Positions 25,794 through 34,365 of a stretch of DNA of 64,000 bases are shown piece by piece. How positions within the stretch are numbered: position 1 is the first letter of the stretch; the number at the start of each line of letters is the position of its first letter. Origin of the DNA: Flavobacterium faecale (GTDB lineage: Bacteria; Bacteroidota; Bacteroidia; Flavobacteriales; Flavobacteriaceae); contig NZ_CP020918.1 in NCBI RefSeq assembly GCF_003076455.1, positions 2,433,501 to 2,497,500 on the forward strand. The letters are read 5' to 3'. A program made the translations under genes and the position numbers. The notes below the pieces were generated by a model, which searched no databases, had not been told where the DNA came from, and saw nothing but the letters and a program-made list of their open reading frames with translations.

Positions 25794-27971
25794 ATGGAAA
25801 TGCAACAATTTTATTACGATAACAAAATTGTAAAGAAATTCATCTATGCCACTATCATTTTTGGTGTAGTTGGAATGTCGGTAGGGCTTTTGGTAGCCTT
25901 CTTTTATCTTTTCCCAAACTTGACCGATGGTATTGCATGGTTGAGTTATGGTAGATTGAGACCTTTACATACAAATGCGGTTATTTTTGCCTTTGTAGGA
26001 AACGCTTTTTTTGCAGGAATGTATTATTCTATGCAGCGTTTACTAAAAGCCAGAATGTATAGCGATTTTTTAAGTAATCTTCATTTCTGGGGATGGCAAG
26101 CAATAATTGTAGCTGCGGCAATCACACTGCCACTTGGATATAGCAGTTCAAAAGAGTATGCCGAACTAGAATGGCCAATTGATATTGCTATTACCATTAT
26201 TTGGGTAGTGATGGGTATTAACATGATTGGTACCATGATCAAAAGGAGAGAGCGTCACTTATATGTTGCGATTTGGTTTTACTTGGCAACTTTTGTAACT
26301 ATTGCAGTACTACATATTTTTAATAATCTAGAGTTACCAGTATCTGCTTGGAAAAGTTATTCTGTATATGCAGGTGTTCAGGATGCTTTGGTACAATGGT
26401 GGTACGGTCACAATGCAGTTGCCTTTTTCTTGACTACTCCATTTTTAGGTTTAATGTATTACTACGTTCCTAAGGCGGCTAACCGTCCAGTGTATTCTTA
26501 TAGACTTTCAATTGTACACTTTTGGTCTTTGATTTTTATTTATATCTGGGCAGGGCCACACCATTTATTGTATTCTGCTTTGCCAAACTGGGCTCAGAAT
26601 TTAGGTGTTGTTTTCTCAATTATGTTAATTGCTCCATCTTGGGGAGGTATGATTAATGGATTGTTAACCTTGCGTGGTGCTTGGGATAAGGTACGTGTAG
26701 ACCCTGTATTAAAATTTATGGTGGTGGCGATTACCGGTTATGGTATGGCGACTTTTGAAGGGCCAATGTTATCACTTAAAAATGTAAATGCTATTGCGCA
26801 CTTTACCGACTGGATTATTGCACACGTACATGTAGGTACATTAGCATGGAACGGATTTATGACTTTTGGTATGATTTATTGGTTGATACCAAGAATGACG
26901 AAATCAAAATTATATTCTTTGAAACTAGCCAATTTCCATTTCTGGATTGGAACCTTAGGTATTATTTTATACTGTCTTCCAATGTATGTTGCAGGTTTCT
27001 TGCAAGCATCTATGTGGAAACAATTTAATCCTGATGGAACTTTAACTTATGGTAACTTCTTAGAAACAGTAACCCAAATTATGCCCATGTATATCATGCG
27101 TGCTATTGGAGGATCCCTTTACTTGATCGGAATGCTTGTTTTAGTGTATAACATTGCCATGACGGTTAAAAATGGTGAAGAAATTGAAGATGAATTGGCA
27201 GAAGCTCCAGCCTTAGTTAAAATTAGCAAAGGAAGAGTTAAAGGTGAAAAATTCCACCCATGGTTAGAAAGAAAACCTATTCAGTTAACAATTCTTGCTA
27301 CTGTTGCCATTTTAATTGGAGGTGTTATTCAAATTGTACCAACATTGATGGTGAAATCTAATATTCCAACCATATCAAGTGTTAAACCATATTCACCACT
27401 AGAACTAGAAGGACGTGATTTATACATCCGTGAAGGTTGTGTGGGTTGTCACTCACAGTCGGTACGTCCATTCCGTTCAGAGGTAGAGCGCTACGGGCCA
27501 CAGTCAAAAGCGGGAGAATATGTGTATGATCACCCATTTTTATGGGGTTCAAAACGTACAGGTCCAGATTTGATGAGAGTAGGAGGTAAGTACAATGATA
27601 ACTGGCATTTCAACCACTTCTGGAGTCCACAAAGTATATCTGCAGGTTCTATTATGCCAGGATACAAATGGTTGTTTGATAATAAACCAATGGATATTTC
27701 ACTTACACAAAAGAAAATGGAAGCCATGGTAACTCTTGGGGTACCATATACAGATGCTGAGGTTGCAAATGGTCTTAAAAATTTAAGAGCGCAAGCTATC
27801 ACAATCGAAAATAACTTGAAGAATGATCCAGATTTCGTTAAGAGTTATGAAGAAAGTAGAAAGAAAGCAGCAGCTAAAGGTGAAAAATTTGTTCCAATGA
27901 ATGAGAGAGAGATTGTAGCGCTTATTGCTTATATCCAAAGATTAGGAACAGATATCAAAGTAAAAAAATAG
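25794..27971 (+). CDS. ccoNO: cbb3-type cytochrome c oxidase, fused subunits I and II
   Basis: 725 residues. The first ~470 are CcoN, with about 12 membrane helices and the haem and copper ligands in RPLHTNAVIF, WWYGHNAVAFFLT, WAGPHHLLY and DWIIAHVHVGTLAWNG. A linker leads to a CcoO part with one membrane helix and one haem-c site, EGCVGCH (C549, C552, H553). CcoN reduces oxygen with high affinity and pumps protons; CcoO brings electrons from cytochrome c. The fusion is usual in Bacteroidota. It is translated directly after ccoS. Confidence 0.97.
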   Translation: MEMQQFYYDNKIVKKFIYATIIFGVVGMSVGLLVAFFYLFPNLTDGIAWLSYGRLRPLHTNAVIFAFVGNAFFAGMYYSMQRLLKARMYSDFLSNLHFWGWQAIIVAAAITLPLGYSSSKEYAELEWPIDIAITIIWVVMGINMIGTMIKRRERHLYVAIWFYLATFVTIAVLHIFNNLELPVSAWKSYSVYAGVQDALVQWWYGHNAVAFFLTTPFLGLMYYYVPKAANRPVYSYRLSIVHFWSLIFIYIWAGPHHLLYSALPNWAQNLGVVFSIMLIAPSWGGMINGLLTLRGAWDKVRVDPVLKFMVVAITGYGMATFEGPMLSLKNVNAIAHFTDWIIAHVHVGTLAWNGFMTFGMIYWLIPRMTKSKLYSLKLANFHFWIGTLGIILYCLPMYVAGFLQASMWKQFNPDGTLTYGNFLETVTQIMPMYIMRAIGGSLYLIGMLVLVYNIAMTVKNGEEIEDELAEAPALVKISKGRVKGEKFHPWLERKPIQLTILATVAILIGGVIQIVPTLMVKSNIPTISSVKPYSPLELEGRDLYIREGCVGCHSQSVRPFRSEVERYGPQSKAGEYVYDHPFLWGSKRTGPDLMRVGGKYNDNWHFNHFWSPQSISAGSIMPGYKWLFDNKPMDISLTQKKMEAMVTLGVPYTDAEVANGLKNLRAQAITIENNLKNDPDFVKSYEESRKKAAAKGEKFVPMNEREIVALIAYIQRLGTDIKVKK

Positions 27972-27973
27972 AG

Positions 27974-28070
27974 AGTTTCTAAGTTTTGAGATTCTAAGTC
28001 GCTAAGTAAAAATAACTTATCGAACAAACTTAGAATCTCTTAAACTTAGGGTCTTCGAAACTTAAAAAAA
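27974..28070. repeat. Inverted repeat in the ccoNO-ccoQ gap
   Basis: GAGATTCTAAG at 27988-27998 is exactly complementary to 28029-28039. Further out, GTTTCTAAG-type and CTTAGGGTCTTCGAAAC-type stretches extend the pairing imperfectly. It lies inside an otherwise tightly packed operon. Confidence 0.75.
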
Positions 28071-28076
28071 ATAGAT

Positions 28077-28256
28077 ATGTTCGAACAAATCAAACACAAT
28101 ATGGAAACGATAGAAGGGGTTTCAATTTACCCTATTCTATCCCTTCTAATTTTCTTTTTGTTCTTTGTGGGTCTAGCTGTTTGGGTAGTCTCGTACAAAA
28201 AGGAAAAGATTGAGGAGCTGAGTCAAATTCCTTTAGAGGATAACGTAAAAATATAA
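28077..28256 (+). CDS. ccoQ: cbb3 oxidase small subunit IV, CcoQ-like
   Basis: 59 residues, below the usual length cut-off. The sequence begins MFEQIKHNMETIEGVSIYPI, has one membrane helix (LSLLIFFLFFVGLAVWVV) and ends in a charged tail (SYKKEKIEELSQIPLED). Size, single helix and position between ccoNO and ccoP are those of CcoQ/FixQ, which helps stabilise the oxidase complex. The next gene starts 18 bp later. Confidence 0.9.
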   Translation: MFEQIKHNMETIEGVSIYPILSLLIFFLFFVGLAVWVVSYKKEKIEELSQIPLEDNVKI

Positions 28257-28274
28257 TTTCAAAAATTAAATCTA

Positions 28275-29180
28275 ATGAAAAAAATAATTCCTAATTATCT
28301 AAGAGTACTAATCATTTTCTTTTTGATTTTTGGTGCAATGGAATTTTTTATAGACTCTGGTGATCGTCCAGCGTTTATTAAATATCCAATGGTATCGGTG
28401 TTTTTATTTGTGTTTTTGTTTCTTTTAATAGCTATAGAAATCACAGTAAAAGCAATTGATAATATAACTTACAACTTGCTTAGTGAGGAAGAGAAAGCAA
28501 AATTACTTACAGAAGTTGAATTACCATACACAGAAAAAGAATGGTATAAAAATTTAATGCAAAAATTGACCCGTACAGAGTCAATTGAAAATGAAGATGC
28601 CATTATTTTGGACCATGATTATGATGGTATTCATGAATTGGATAACAATTTACCACCGTGGTGGGTGTATTTGTTTTATGCTTGTATTGTTTTTGCAGTA
28701 GTATACTTTGTTCGATTTGAAGTAATGGGAGGCGATAATCAAGAAATGGAATTGCAGAAGGAGCTGGCTCAAGCCAAAATTGATGTTGCAGAGTACATGA
28801 AAACTGCACCTGATATGATGGACGAAAAGACAGTAACCTTATTGACAGATCCAGCAGATTTAGCGATAGGTAAAACTATTTTTACAACCAACTGTGCGGC
28901 TTGCCATAGAGCAGATGCAGGAGGACAAATCGGACCTAACTTAACCGATGATCACTGGATTCTAGGTGGCGGAATAAAAAATATCTTTCACACACTTGTA
29001 AATGGTGGTAGAGATGGTAAAGGGATGATATCTTGGAAAGGTACCTTAAAACCAAAAGAAATGCAGAAAGTTGCAAGTTACGTTCTTTCGCTTAGAGGTA
29101 GTAATCCTGTTGATCCAAAAGCTCCAGACGGAGAAATTTGGGTTGAAGATGCTGCAGCAGCTGCACCAGCAGCAAAATAA
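28275..29180 (+). CDS. ccoP: cbb3-type oxidase subunit III, monohaem CcoP
   Basis: 301 residues. Two N-terminal hydrophobic segments (about 8-25 and 36-57) and a third (about 135-154, PPWWVYLFYACIVFAVVYFV) anchor it. A single cytochrome-c domain follows with CAACH at about 207-211. Proteobacterial CcoP usually carries two haem-c sites; here only one CxxCH is found. The end is alanine- and proline-rich (DAAAAAPAAK). It passes electrons to CcoO in the periplasm. Operon member between ccoQ and ccoG. Confidence 0.93.
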   Translation: MKKIIPNYLRVLIIFFLIFGAMEFFIDSGDRPAFIKYPMVSVFLFVFLFLLIAIEITVKAIDNITYNLLSEEEKAKLLTEVELPYTEKEWYKNLMQKLTRTESIENEDAIILDHDYDGIHELDNNLPPWWVYLFYACIVFAVVYFVRFEVMGGDNQEMELQKELAQAKIDVAEYMKTAPDMMDEKTVTLLTDPADLAIGKTIFTTNCAACHRADAGGQIGPNLTDDHWILGGGIKNIFHTLVNGGRDGKGMISWKGTLKPKEMQKVASYVLSLRGSNPVDPKAPDGEIWVEDAAAAAPAAK

Positions 29181-29203
29181 TATTGAAATAAAGACCATAA
29201 ACC

Positions 29204-30622
29204 ATGTCAAACTTACCCAACGAAGCATTTAGAGATACCATCGGAACTATTGATGACGACGGAAAAAGAAAATTTATTTTTCCTAAAAAGCCGTCGGGTA
29301 AGTTTTACGATTACCGTAAATGGGTTAGCTATTTTTTGTTACTAATTCTAGTTGCCAATCCATTTATCAAAATCAACGGCAATCAGTTTATGATGTTCAA
29401 TGTTTTAGAACGTCGTTTTAATATTTTTGGATATCCTTTTTGGCCACAAGATTTTTACATATTCGTATTGTTTATGATTGTCGGAGTGGTATTTGTAATT
29501 TTGTTTACGGTTATTTTCGGTCGTATATTTTGTGGTTGGGTCTGTCCACAAACTATTTTTCTCGAAATGGTTTTCAGACGCATCGAATATTGGATTGAAG
29601 GTGACAGAGGAGCTCAAATTCGACTTCAAAAACAAGATTGGAATGCCGAAAAAATCAGAAAAAAAGGCCTCAAGTGGACTATATTTCTAATTATTTCGTT
29701 TGCCATTGCCAATGTATTTTTGGCCTATATTATAGGTAGCGATGAATTGTTTCAAATGATTGAAGATGGTCCAATGGTGCACGTTAGTACTTTGATATCA
29801 TTATCAATTTTTACAGGTGTATTTTATTTTATTTTCGTTTGGTTTAGAGAACAAGTTTGTATTATAGCATGTCCTTATGGTCGTTTACAAGGTGTGTTAT
29901 TAGATAATAAATCTATCAATGTTGCGTACGATTTTGTACGTGGTGAAAAAGAGGCTGGTAGAGCCAAATTTAATAAGCAGGAAAATAGAGAAGAAACAGG
30001 AAAAGGAGACTGCATTGATTGCAAACAATGCGTGAATGTGTGCCCAACCGGAATCGATATTAGAAACGGTACTCAACTAGAATGTGTTAACTGTACTGCT
30101 TGTATTGATGAGTGCGATACTATTATGGATAGCGTAGGATTGCCAAAAGGCTTAATTCGATATGCATCTGAAGATGAGATCGAAAAAAAGGAACCATTTA
30201 AATTTACAGCAAGAATGAAGGGATACACTGCTATCCTCGGAATCTTGATAGGGGTTTTAGTGGGACTATTGTTTCTTCGTAATGATGTTGAAGCTACTGT
30301 TTTAAGACTTCCAGGGCAGTTATTTCAACATAAAGGGGAAAATATCAGTAACATTTATACGTTTAAAATTATTAATAAAACCAATAATGACTTCAAAAAT
30401 ATTCATTTTGAATTAGTTGGAATCAAGGGTAAGCTAAACGTAGTAGGTAAAAGTGCTTTTGAAGTGCCAAAACAAGGTATGAGTAGCGGAACCTTATTTA
30501 TAGAAATTAATCAGTTTTTACTTGAAAGTGATAAAACTAAACTTCAGATCGAAGTTTATGAAGGAAAACGTAAAATCGAATCTACAACGACTAACTTTTT
30601 AAGTCCGAGGAGTTTTGATTAA
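29204..30622 (+). CDS. ccoG: CcoG/RdxA/FixG Fe-S protein for cbb3 assembly
   Basis: 472 residues. Membrane helices lie at about 43-58, 86-108, 159-178, 195-215 and 341-359. CGWVCPQTIFLEMVFRRIE and CIIACPYGRLQGVLLD are family motifs. Two four-cysteine clusters begin at about 270: CIDCKQCVNVCP and CVNCTACIDECD, ligands for two [4Fe-4S] clusters. The C-terminal ~110 residues form an Ig-like beta domain. CcoG reduces Cu(II) to Cu(I) for the oxidase. Operon with ccoP and ccoH. Confidence 0.96.
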   Translation: MSNLPNEAFRDTIGTIDDDGKRKFIFPKKPSGKFYDYRKWVSYFLLLILVANPFIKINGNQFMMFNVLERRFNIFGYPFWPQDFYIFVLFMIVGVVFVILFTVIFGRIFCGWVCPQTIFLEMVFRRIEYWIEGDRGAQIRLQKQDWNAEKIRKKGLKWTIFLIISFAIANVFLAYIIGSDELFQMIEDGPMVHVSTLISLSIFTGVFYFIFVWFREQVCIIACPYGRLQGVLLDNKSINVAYDFVRGEKEAGRAKFNKQENREETGKGDCIDCKQCVNVCPTGIDIRNGTQLECVNCTACIDECDTIMDSVGLPKGLIRYASEDEIEKKEPFKFTARMKGYTAILGILIGVLVGLLFLRNDVEATVLRLPGQLFQHKGENISNIYTFKIINKTNNDFKNIHFELVGIKGKLNVVGKSAFEVPKQGMSSGTLFIEINQFLLESDKTKLQIEVYEGKRKIESTTTNFLSPRSFD

Positions 30623-30646
30623 TCCCCCTAGTCCCCGAAGGGGGAA
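30623..30646. repeat. Short GC-rich hairpin repeat between ccoG and ccoH
   Basis: TCCCCC pairs with GGGGGA (30623-30628 with 30640-30645) around TAGTCCCCGAA. This is the flavobacterial CCCCCTAGNCCCCGAAGGGGG type of intergenic repeat. The gap 30623-30730 holds nothing else clear. Confidence 0.6.
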
Positions 30647-30730
30647 TATATAGAGGAGTCCTACGACTGTAAAATGCTAAGGAGAAAAATGGAGATTGGT
30701 TACAAGTAAAATTATTAAATTTAAAAGACA

Positions 30731-31240
30731 ATGAAAAAAGACAATACAACGACAACAGAGAGAGTTCCCACTTCGGAGGCTAGGGGGATGCGCATCAACT
30801 GGGGAACCGGTATTGTAATTGCCATTGCCTTGTTCATGAGTTTTATCTTGTATTTTGTAATCAAAGTACAATCTAATTCTAAATACGATAACGAATTGGT
30901 AGTCGAAGAGTATTACAAACATGATTCCAAATATCAAACCGAAATAAACCAACTTCAAAGCGCCCAAAATTTAGCTCATAAACCAACTTTTACCACTACT
31001 GAGAAAGGAGTGTTGGTTGCTTTTCCAGCAGAATATGAAGCTACAAAAATAAAAGGAAAAGTGTCTCTCTACAGACCGTCTAACAAGAAATTTGACTTCG
31101 AAATTCCCATTTCGTTTTCAGATTCTAATCCAACTTTACTCATACCTAAATTAAATTTGGTAGACGGTCGCTGGGACATTACTATGGAATGGCAATATGA
31201 TGGCAAGTCGTATATGTCTAAAGAAACCTTGTATTTGTAA
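30731..31240 (+). CDS. ccoH: FixH/CcoH family protein
   Basis: 169 residues. One membrane helix at about 24-46 (NWGTGIVIAIALFMSFILYF) and then YYKHDSKYQTEINQLQSAQN, the FixH signature, followed by a beta-rich periplasmic domain (VSLYRPSNKKFDFEIPIS, DGRWDITMEWQYDGKSY). It stabilises the cbb3 oxidase and its copper pathway. Last typical gene of the operon, with the 82-bp tandem repeat separating it from the TauE/SafE-like gene. Confidence 0.92.
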   Translation: MKKDNTTTTERVPTSEARGMRINWGTGIVIAIALFMSFILYFVIKVQSNSKYDNELVVEEYYKHDSKYQTEINQLQSAQNLAHKPTFTTTEKGVLVAFPAEYEATKIKGKVSLYRPSNKKFDFEIPISFSDSNPTLLIPKLNLVDGRWDITMEWQYDGKSYMSKETLYL

Positions 31241-31306
31241 AAGAAGTTATTAGTTAAGAGTTTTGGATTAACGATTGTTGATTAACGATTTCTGATTTTT
31301 GATATG

Positions 31307-31634
31307 TTGGAGTAGATGTACAAAACGTTGAATTTTATTTTTGCTTTTTGAAACTGACTTTTGACTTTTGAATTAGATTTTTGATTTGTTGGAGTGGATG
31401 TATAAGACGTTGAATTTGATTTTTGACTTTTGAAATTGACATTTGACTTTTGAATTATATTTTTGATTTATTGGAGTAGATTTACAAAACGTTGAATTTG
31501 ATTTTTGACTTTTGAAATTGACATTTGACTTTTGAATTAGATTTTTGATTTGTTGGAGTAGATGTACAAAACGTTGAATTTGCTTTTTTTTTTTTGAAAT
31601 TGACATTTGACTTTTGACTTTTGAGATTGATATT
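31307..31634. repeat. Four tandem copies of an 82-bp unit
   Basis: Units begin with TTGGAGTRGAT at 31307, 31389, 31471 and 31553, a constant period of 82. Each contains ACGTTGAATTT and several TTTTGAC-type heptamers. Unit boundaries are exact in phase while the sequence has point changes. 82 is not divisible by three, and the minus-strand frame across it is an artefact. Confidence 0.92.
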
Positions 31635-31647
31635 TGATTTTTGAAAA

Positions 31648-32349
31648 ATGATTTATACAGCATTTATATTCGGATTAATAAGTAGCTTTCATTGCATTGG
31701 GATGTGCGGTCCTATAGCAATGATGCTTCCTGTTGACCGAAAAAATCCTGTCAAAAAAACAACACAAATTTTAACCTATCATCTAGGACGATTAACGGCT
31801 TATGCTACCATTGGTTTGCTATTTGGTGTTCTTGGTAGAGGATTATTTATTGCTGGCTTTCAACAAAAGCTATCCATATTTATAGGTATTGCCATGATAT
31901 TGGTAGTGGTAATTCCAGAGCGAAAATTAGCCCAATACAATTTTTCCAAACCAGTGTTTCGAGCTATATCAACAATAAAATCAAAACTAGGTCAACAATT
32001 CAAAAACAAAAGCTATAGTTCATTATTTACTATAGGACTGCTCAACGGCTTTCTACCATGCGGAATGGTTTATGTAGCCTTGTTTGGCGCTATAGCCATG
32101 CAATCTGCCAGTCTTGGAGTAGCTTACATGTTACTTTTTGGTCTAGGTACAGTACCTATGATGAGCGCAGTTGTCTACATCAATTCGTTTTTAACAATCT
32201 CTATTCGCAATAAGATTCAAAAAGTAATTCCCTACGTAGCCATAGTGATTGCTATCCTTTTTATTCTACGCGGTCTCGGTCTCGGGATTCCATATGTATC
32301 GCCTACCAACATGAGCTTGTTTGTACAAGCAGAGGCCAATTGTCATTAA
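31648..32349 (+). CDS. TauE/SafE (DsbD-like) membrane protein of the cbb3 cluster
   Basis: 233 residues with six hydrophobic segments. The N-terminal motif SSFHCIGMCGPIAMMLP and the repeated NGFLPCGMVYVALF, each with a cysteine next to a proline or glycine pair, mark the DsbD_2 branch of sulfite exporter TauE/SafE-like proteins. Members encoded beside ccoGH in Bacteroidota and Proteobacteria are thought to serve copper handling or thiol transfer during oxidase assembly, not sulfite export. It follows ccoH across the tandem repeat and may be in the same transcript. Confidence 0.85.
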   Translation: MIYTAFIFGLISSFHCIGMCGPIAMMLPVDRKNPVKKTTQILTYHLGRLTAYATIGLLFGVLGRGLFIAGFQQKLSIFIGIAMILVVVIPERKLAQYNFSKPVFRAISTIKSKLGQQFKNKSYSSLFTIGLLNGFLPCGMVYVALFGAIAMQSASLGVAYMLLFGLGTVPMMSAVVYINSFLTISIRNKIQKVIPYVAIVIAILFILRGLGLGIPYVSPTNMSLFVQAEANCH

Positions 32350-32398
32350 TTATCATTTTTTTCGAAGCAGATAAACAATTTTCTATCTGCCAATATCG

Positions 32399-32470
32399 TC
32401 CCGCTATCCGCTATATCTTTGTTTTTTAAAAGAAAAAAACAAAGGATACCGCTCCTATCGGGGCTAAGGG
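32399..32470 (+). repeat. Dispersed structured repeat, copy 4 (lacks the first hairpin)
   Basis: TCCCGCTATCCGCT, then hairpin arms CTTTGTTTTTT/AAAAAACAAAGG with a short loop, and the end CTATCGGGGCTAAGGG as in copy 3. It fills much of the 302-bp gap 32350-32651; nothing else is clear there. Confidence 0.75.
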
Positions 32471-32651
32471 CTTTTTCTTCGCGTTTTTGTACCTATTAGC
32501 AAAACTAGTATACTTCGATAGGGTAAAAATGAAATAATACGTGGTAATATGAAGCAATAAACTTATCCAAAATTTTCACTACTTTGTAAATTCAAGGATA
32601 TTCCTGTTTGATATTGGTATAGTATTCAAAATCAATTAAAATTTACTTTAA

Positions 32652-34301
32652 ATGAAAAATAGCATTTTTATCAGCTTTCTTTTGGCGACTGCTGTATTCT
32701 CAACCACTGCTCATGCACAAAAAAAGAAACAACCTAATATTCTTTTTATAGCCGTAGATGATTTACGTGCAGACTTAGGCTGTTATGGCTCAGAGATAGT
32801 CAAATCGCCAAATATCGATGCTTTGGCCAAATCAGGAATTCAATTTAATCGTGCTTATTGCCAAGAAGCAATCTGTGGGCCTTCACGAGCAAGCCTTATG
32901 ACGGGTGCGCGTCCAGAGACTATAAATGTTATTGATTTGTTTCAAGATTTTAGATTGAACGTGCCAAGTATCAAAACTATTCCTCAGCACTTTCGTGAAA
33001 ATGGTTATGAAACGGTATATTCAGGAAAAGTTTTTCACGGAAAATATACCGATGATGCGCTCTCATGGAGTCGTAAACAAGTACGCGTAAAAGCTAGCGG
33101 AGAATCAGAGGAAGTTAGTGGAGGATATGCTTTGCCTGAAAGTCAATTGATGTACTTAAAAAATAAAATCGCTTTAGAGTCCAAGTATGGCGAAAAAATG
33201 ATTCGTGATAATTGGTTAGCAAAAGGTCCCGTTACCGAATGTGCTGATGTTCCAGACGACGCATACGAAGATGGTGAGAATACCAATAATGCTATTGCAA
33301 CCTTAAAAGACTTAGTTAAAAATGACCAAAAACCTTGGTTCTTAGGATTAGGTTTTCATAAACCGCATTTAGATTGGATAGCACCAAAAAAATATTGGGA
33401 CTTATACGATGAAACCAAAATTCCTATTGCAACGCAAGTAAACCCACCATCAAATGGGGCTGCCATGGGATTATCAGAATCTATGGAAGTAAGAGTGTAT
33501 GCAGATGTACCGAAAACTGACCCGTTCTCTCCAGAGCTTCAACGTAAATTGCGCCACGGTTATTATGCATGTGTAAGTTATGTAGATGCACAAGTAGGTA
33601 AAATGGTAGAAGCCTTAAAAGAATCTGGTGAATATGATAACACCATTATTGTACTTTGGTCAGATCATGGCTTTAACCTTGGAGAAATGGGGTATTGGGG
33701 TAAAGCCAATAATTATGAGCTAGCTACTCGAGTACCGTTTATTATTGTTGCACCAGGAATTACAGATAAAGTAAAAGGACAAAAATCGGATGCTTTGGTT
33801 GAATTGGTAGATATTTTTCCAACTTTAAGTGATTTAGCAGGGCTTAAGCGTCCTGAGCATCTGGAAGGTCATAGTCTAGTGCCCGTTTTGAAAAACCCAT
33901 CTATAAAATGGCAAGAAGCCGCTTTTAGTTTGTTCCCCAATCCAGCTATGCGCGAGTGGGCTGCAATACCATTTACTCCTCCTTTTAGAAATTCGTTTTT
34001 TGCACCACTTATTAAAAAAATAGAAAATAGAATCGAAGACCAAATGGGAGACAAATGGGATCGTAAAGTTTTTGAGGATTTTGTAATGGGTTATGCTATG
34101 CGAACAGATCGTTATCGTATGGTAGTCTGGAAAGACAGACGTTTTCCCGAAAAAGATCCTTTGTTTGTAGAGTTATTTGATCATGAGAAAGATCCAACAG
34201 AAACTACAAATATTGCGATGCAAAATCCACAATTAATAAAGAAATTAATGGTTACTTTCAATGGTGGATGGCAATCTAGCTTGAAAGGATATAAAAATTG
34301 A
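32652..34301 (+). CDS. Secreted sulfatase, iduronate-2-sulfatase-like (family S1)
   Basis: 549 residues with a cleavable signal peptide ending about AHAQ (residue 23). Metal-binding DD is at 36-37 (FIAVDDLRADLGCYG). The catalytic motif CGPSRASLMTGARP has the cysteine at 75 that is converted to formylglycine. GFHKPHLDWIAPKKYWDLYD and LWSDHGFNLGEMGYWGKA are typical of the iduronate-2-sulfatase-like group. It cuts sulfate from a polysaccharide in the periplasm. It lies between the cbb3 genes and hemN without obvious functional link and ends at a bidirectional terminator. Confidence 0.92.
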   Translation: MKNSIFISFLLATAVFSTTAHAQKKKQPNILFIAVDDLRADLGCYGSEIVKSPNIDALAKSGIQFNRAYCQEAICGPSRASLMTGARPETINVIDLFQDFRLNVPSIKTIPQHFRENGYETVYSGKVFHGKYTDDALSWSRKQVRVKASGESEEVSGGYALPESQLMYLKNKIALESKYGEKMIRDNWLAKGPVTECADVPDDAYEDGENTNNAIATLKDLVKNDQKPWFLGLGFHKPHLDWIAPKKYWDLYDETKIPIATQVNPPSNGAAMGLSESMEVRVYADVPKTDPFSPELQRKLRHGYYACVSYVDAQVGKMVEALKESGEYDNTIIVLWSDHGFNLGEMGYWGKANNYELATRVPFIIVAPGITDKVKGQKSDALVELVDIFPTLSDLAGLKRPEHLEGHSLVPVLKNPSIKWQEAAFSLFPNPAMREWAAIPFTPPFRNSFFAPLIKKIENRIEDQMGDKWDRKVFEDFVMGYAMRTDRYRMVVWKDRRFPEKDPLFVELFDHEKDPTETTNIAMQNPQLIKKLMVTFNGGWQSSLKGYKN

Positions 34302-34326
34302 TATGTTGGTTTTTTGGTTAGAGTTG

Positions 34327-34364
34327 AAATGGGAGAGATTTTTTTAATCTCTCCCATTTTTTTT
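34327..34364. terminator. Bidirectional terminator between sulfatase and hemN
   Basis: A 14-bp stem, 34327-34340 with 34346-34359, with T-runs on both strands. It separates two convergent genes whose stops lie at 34301 and 34366. Confidence 0.9.
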
Positions 34365-34365
34365 G

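Noticed and set aside
31307..31634. Tandem repeats as a possible CRISPR array
   Set aside because: The units are 82 bp of continuous repeat with no unique spacers, and no cas gene is near.
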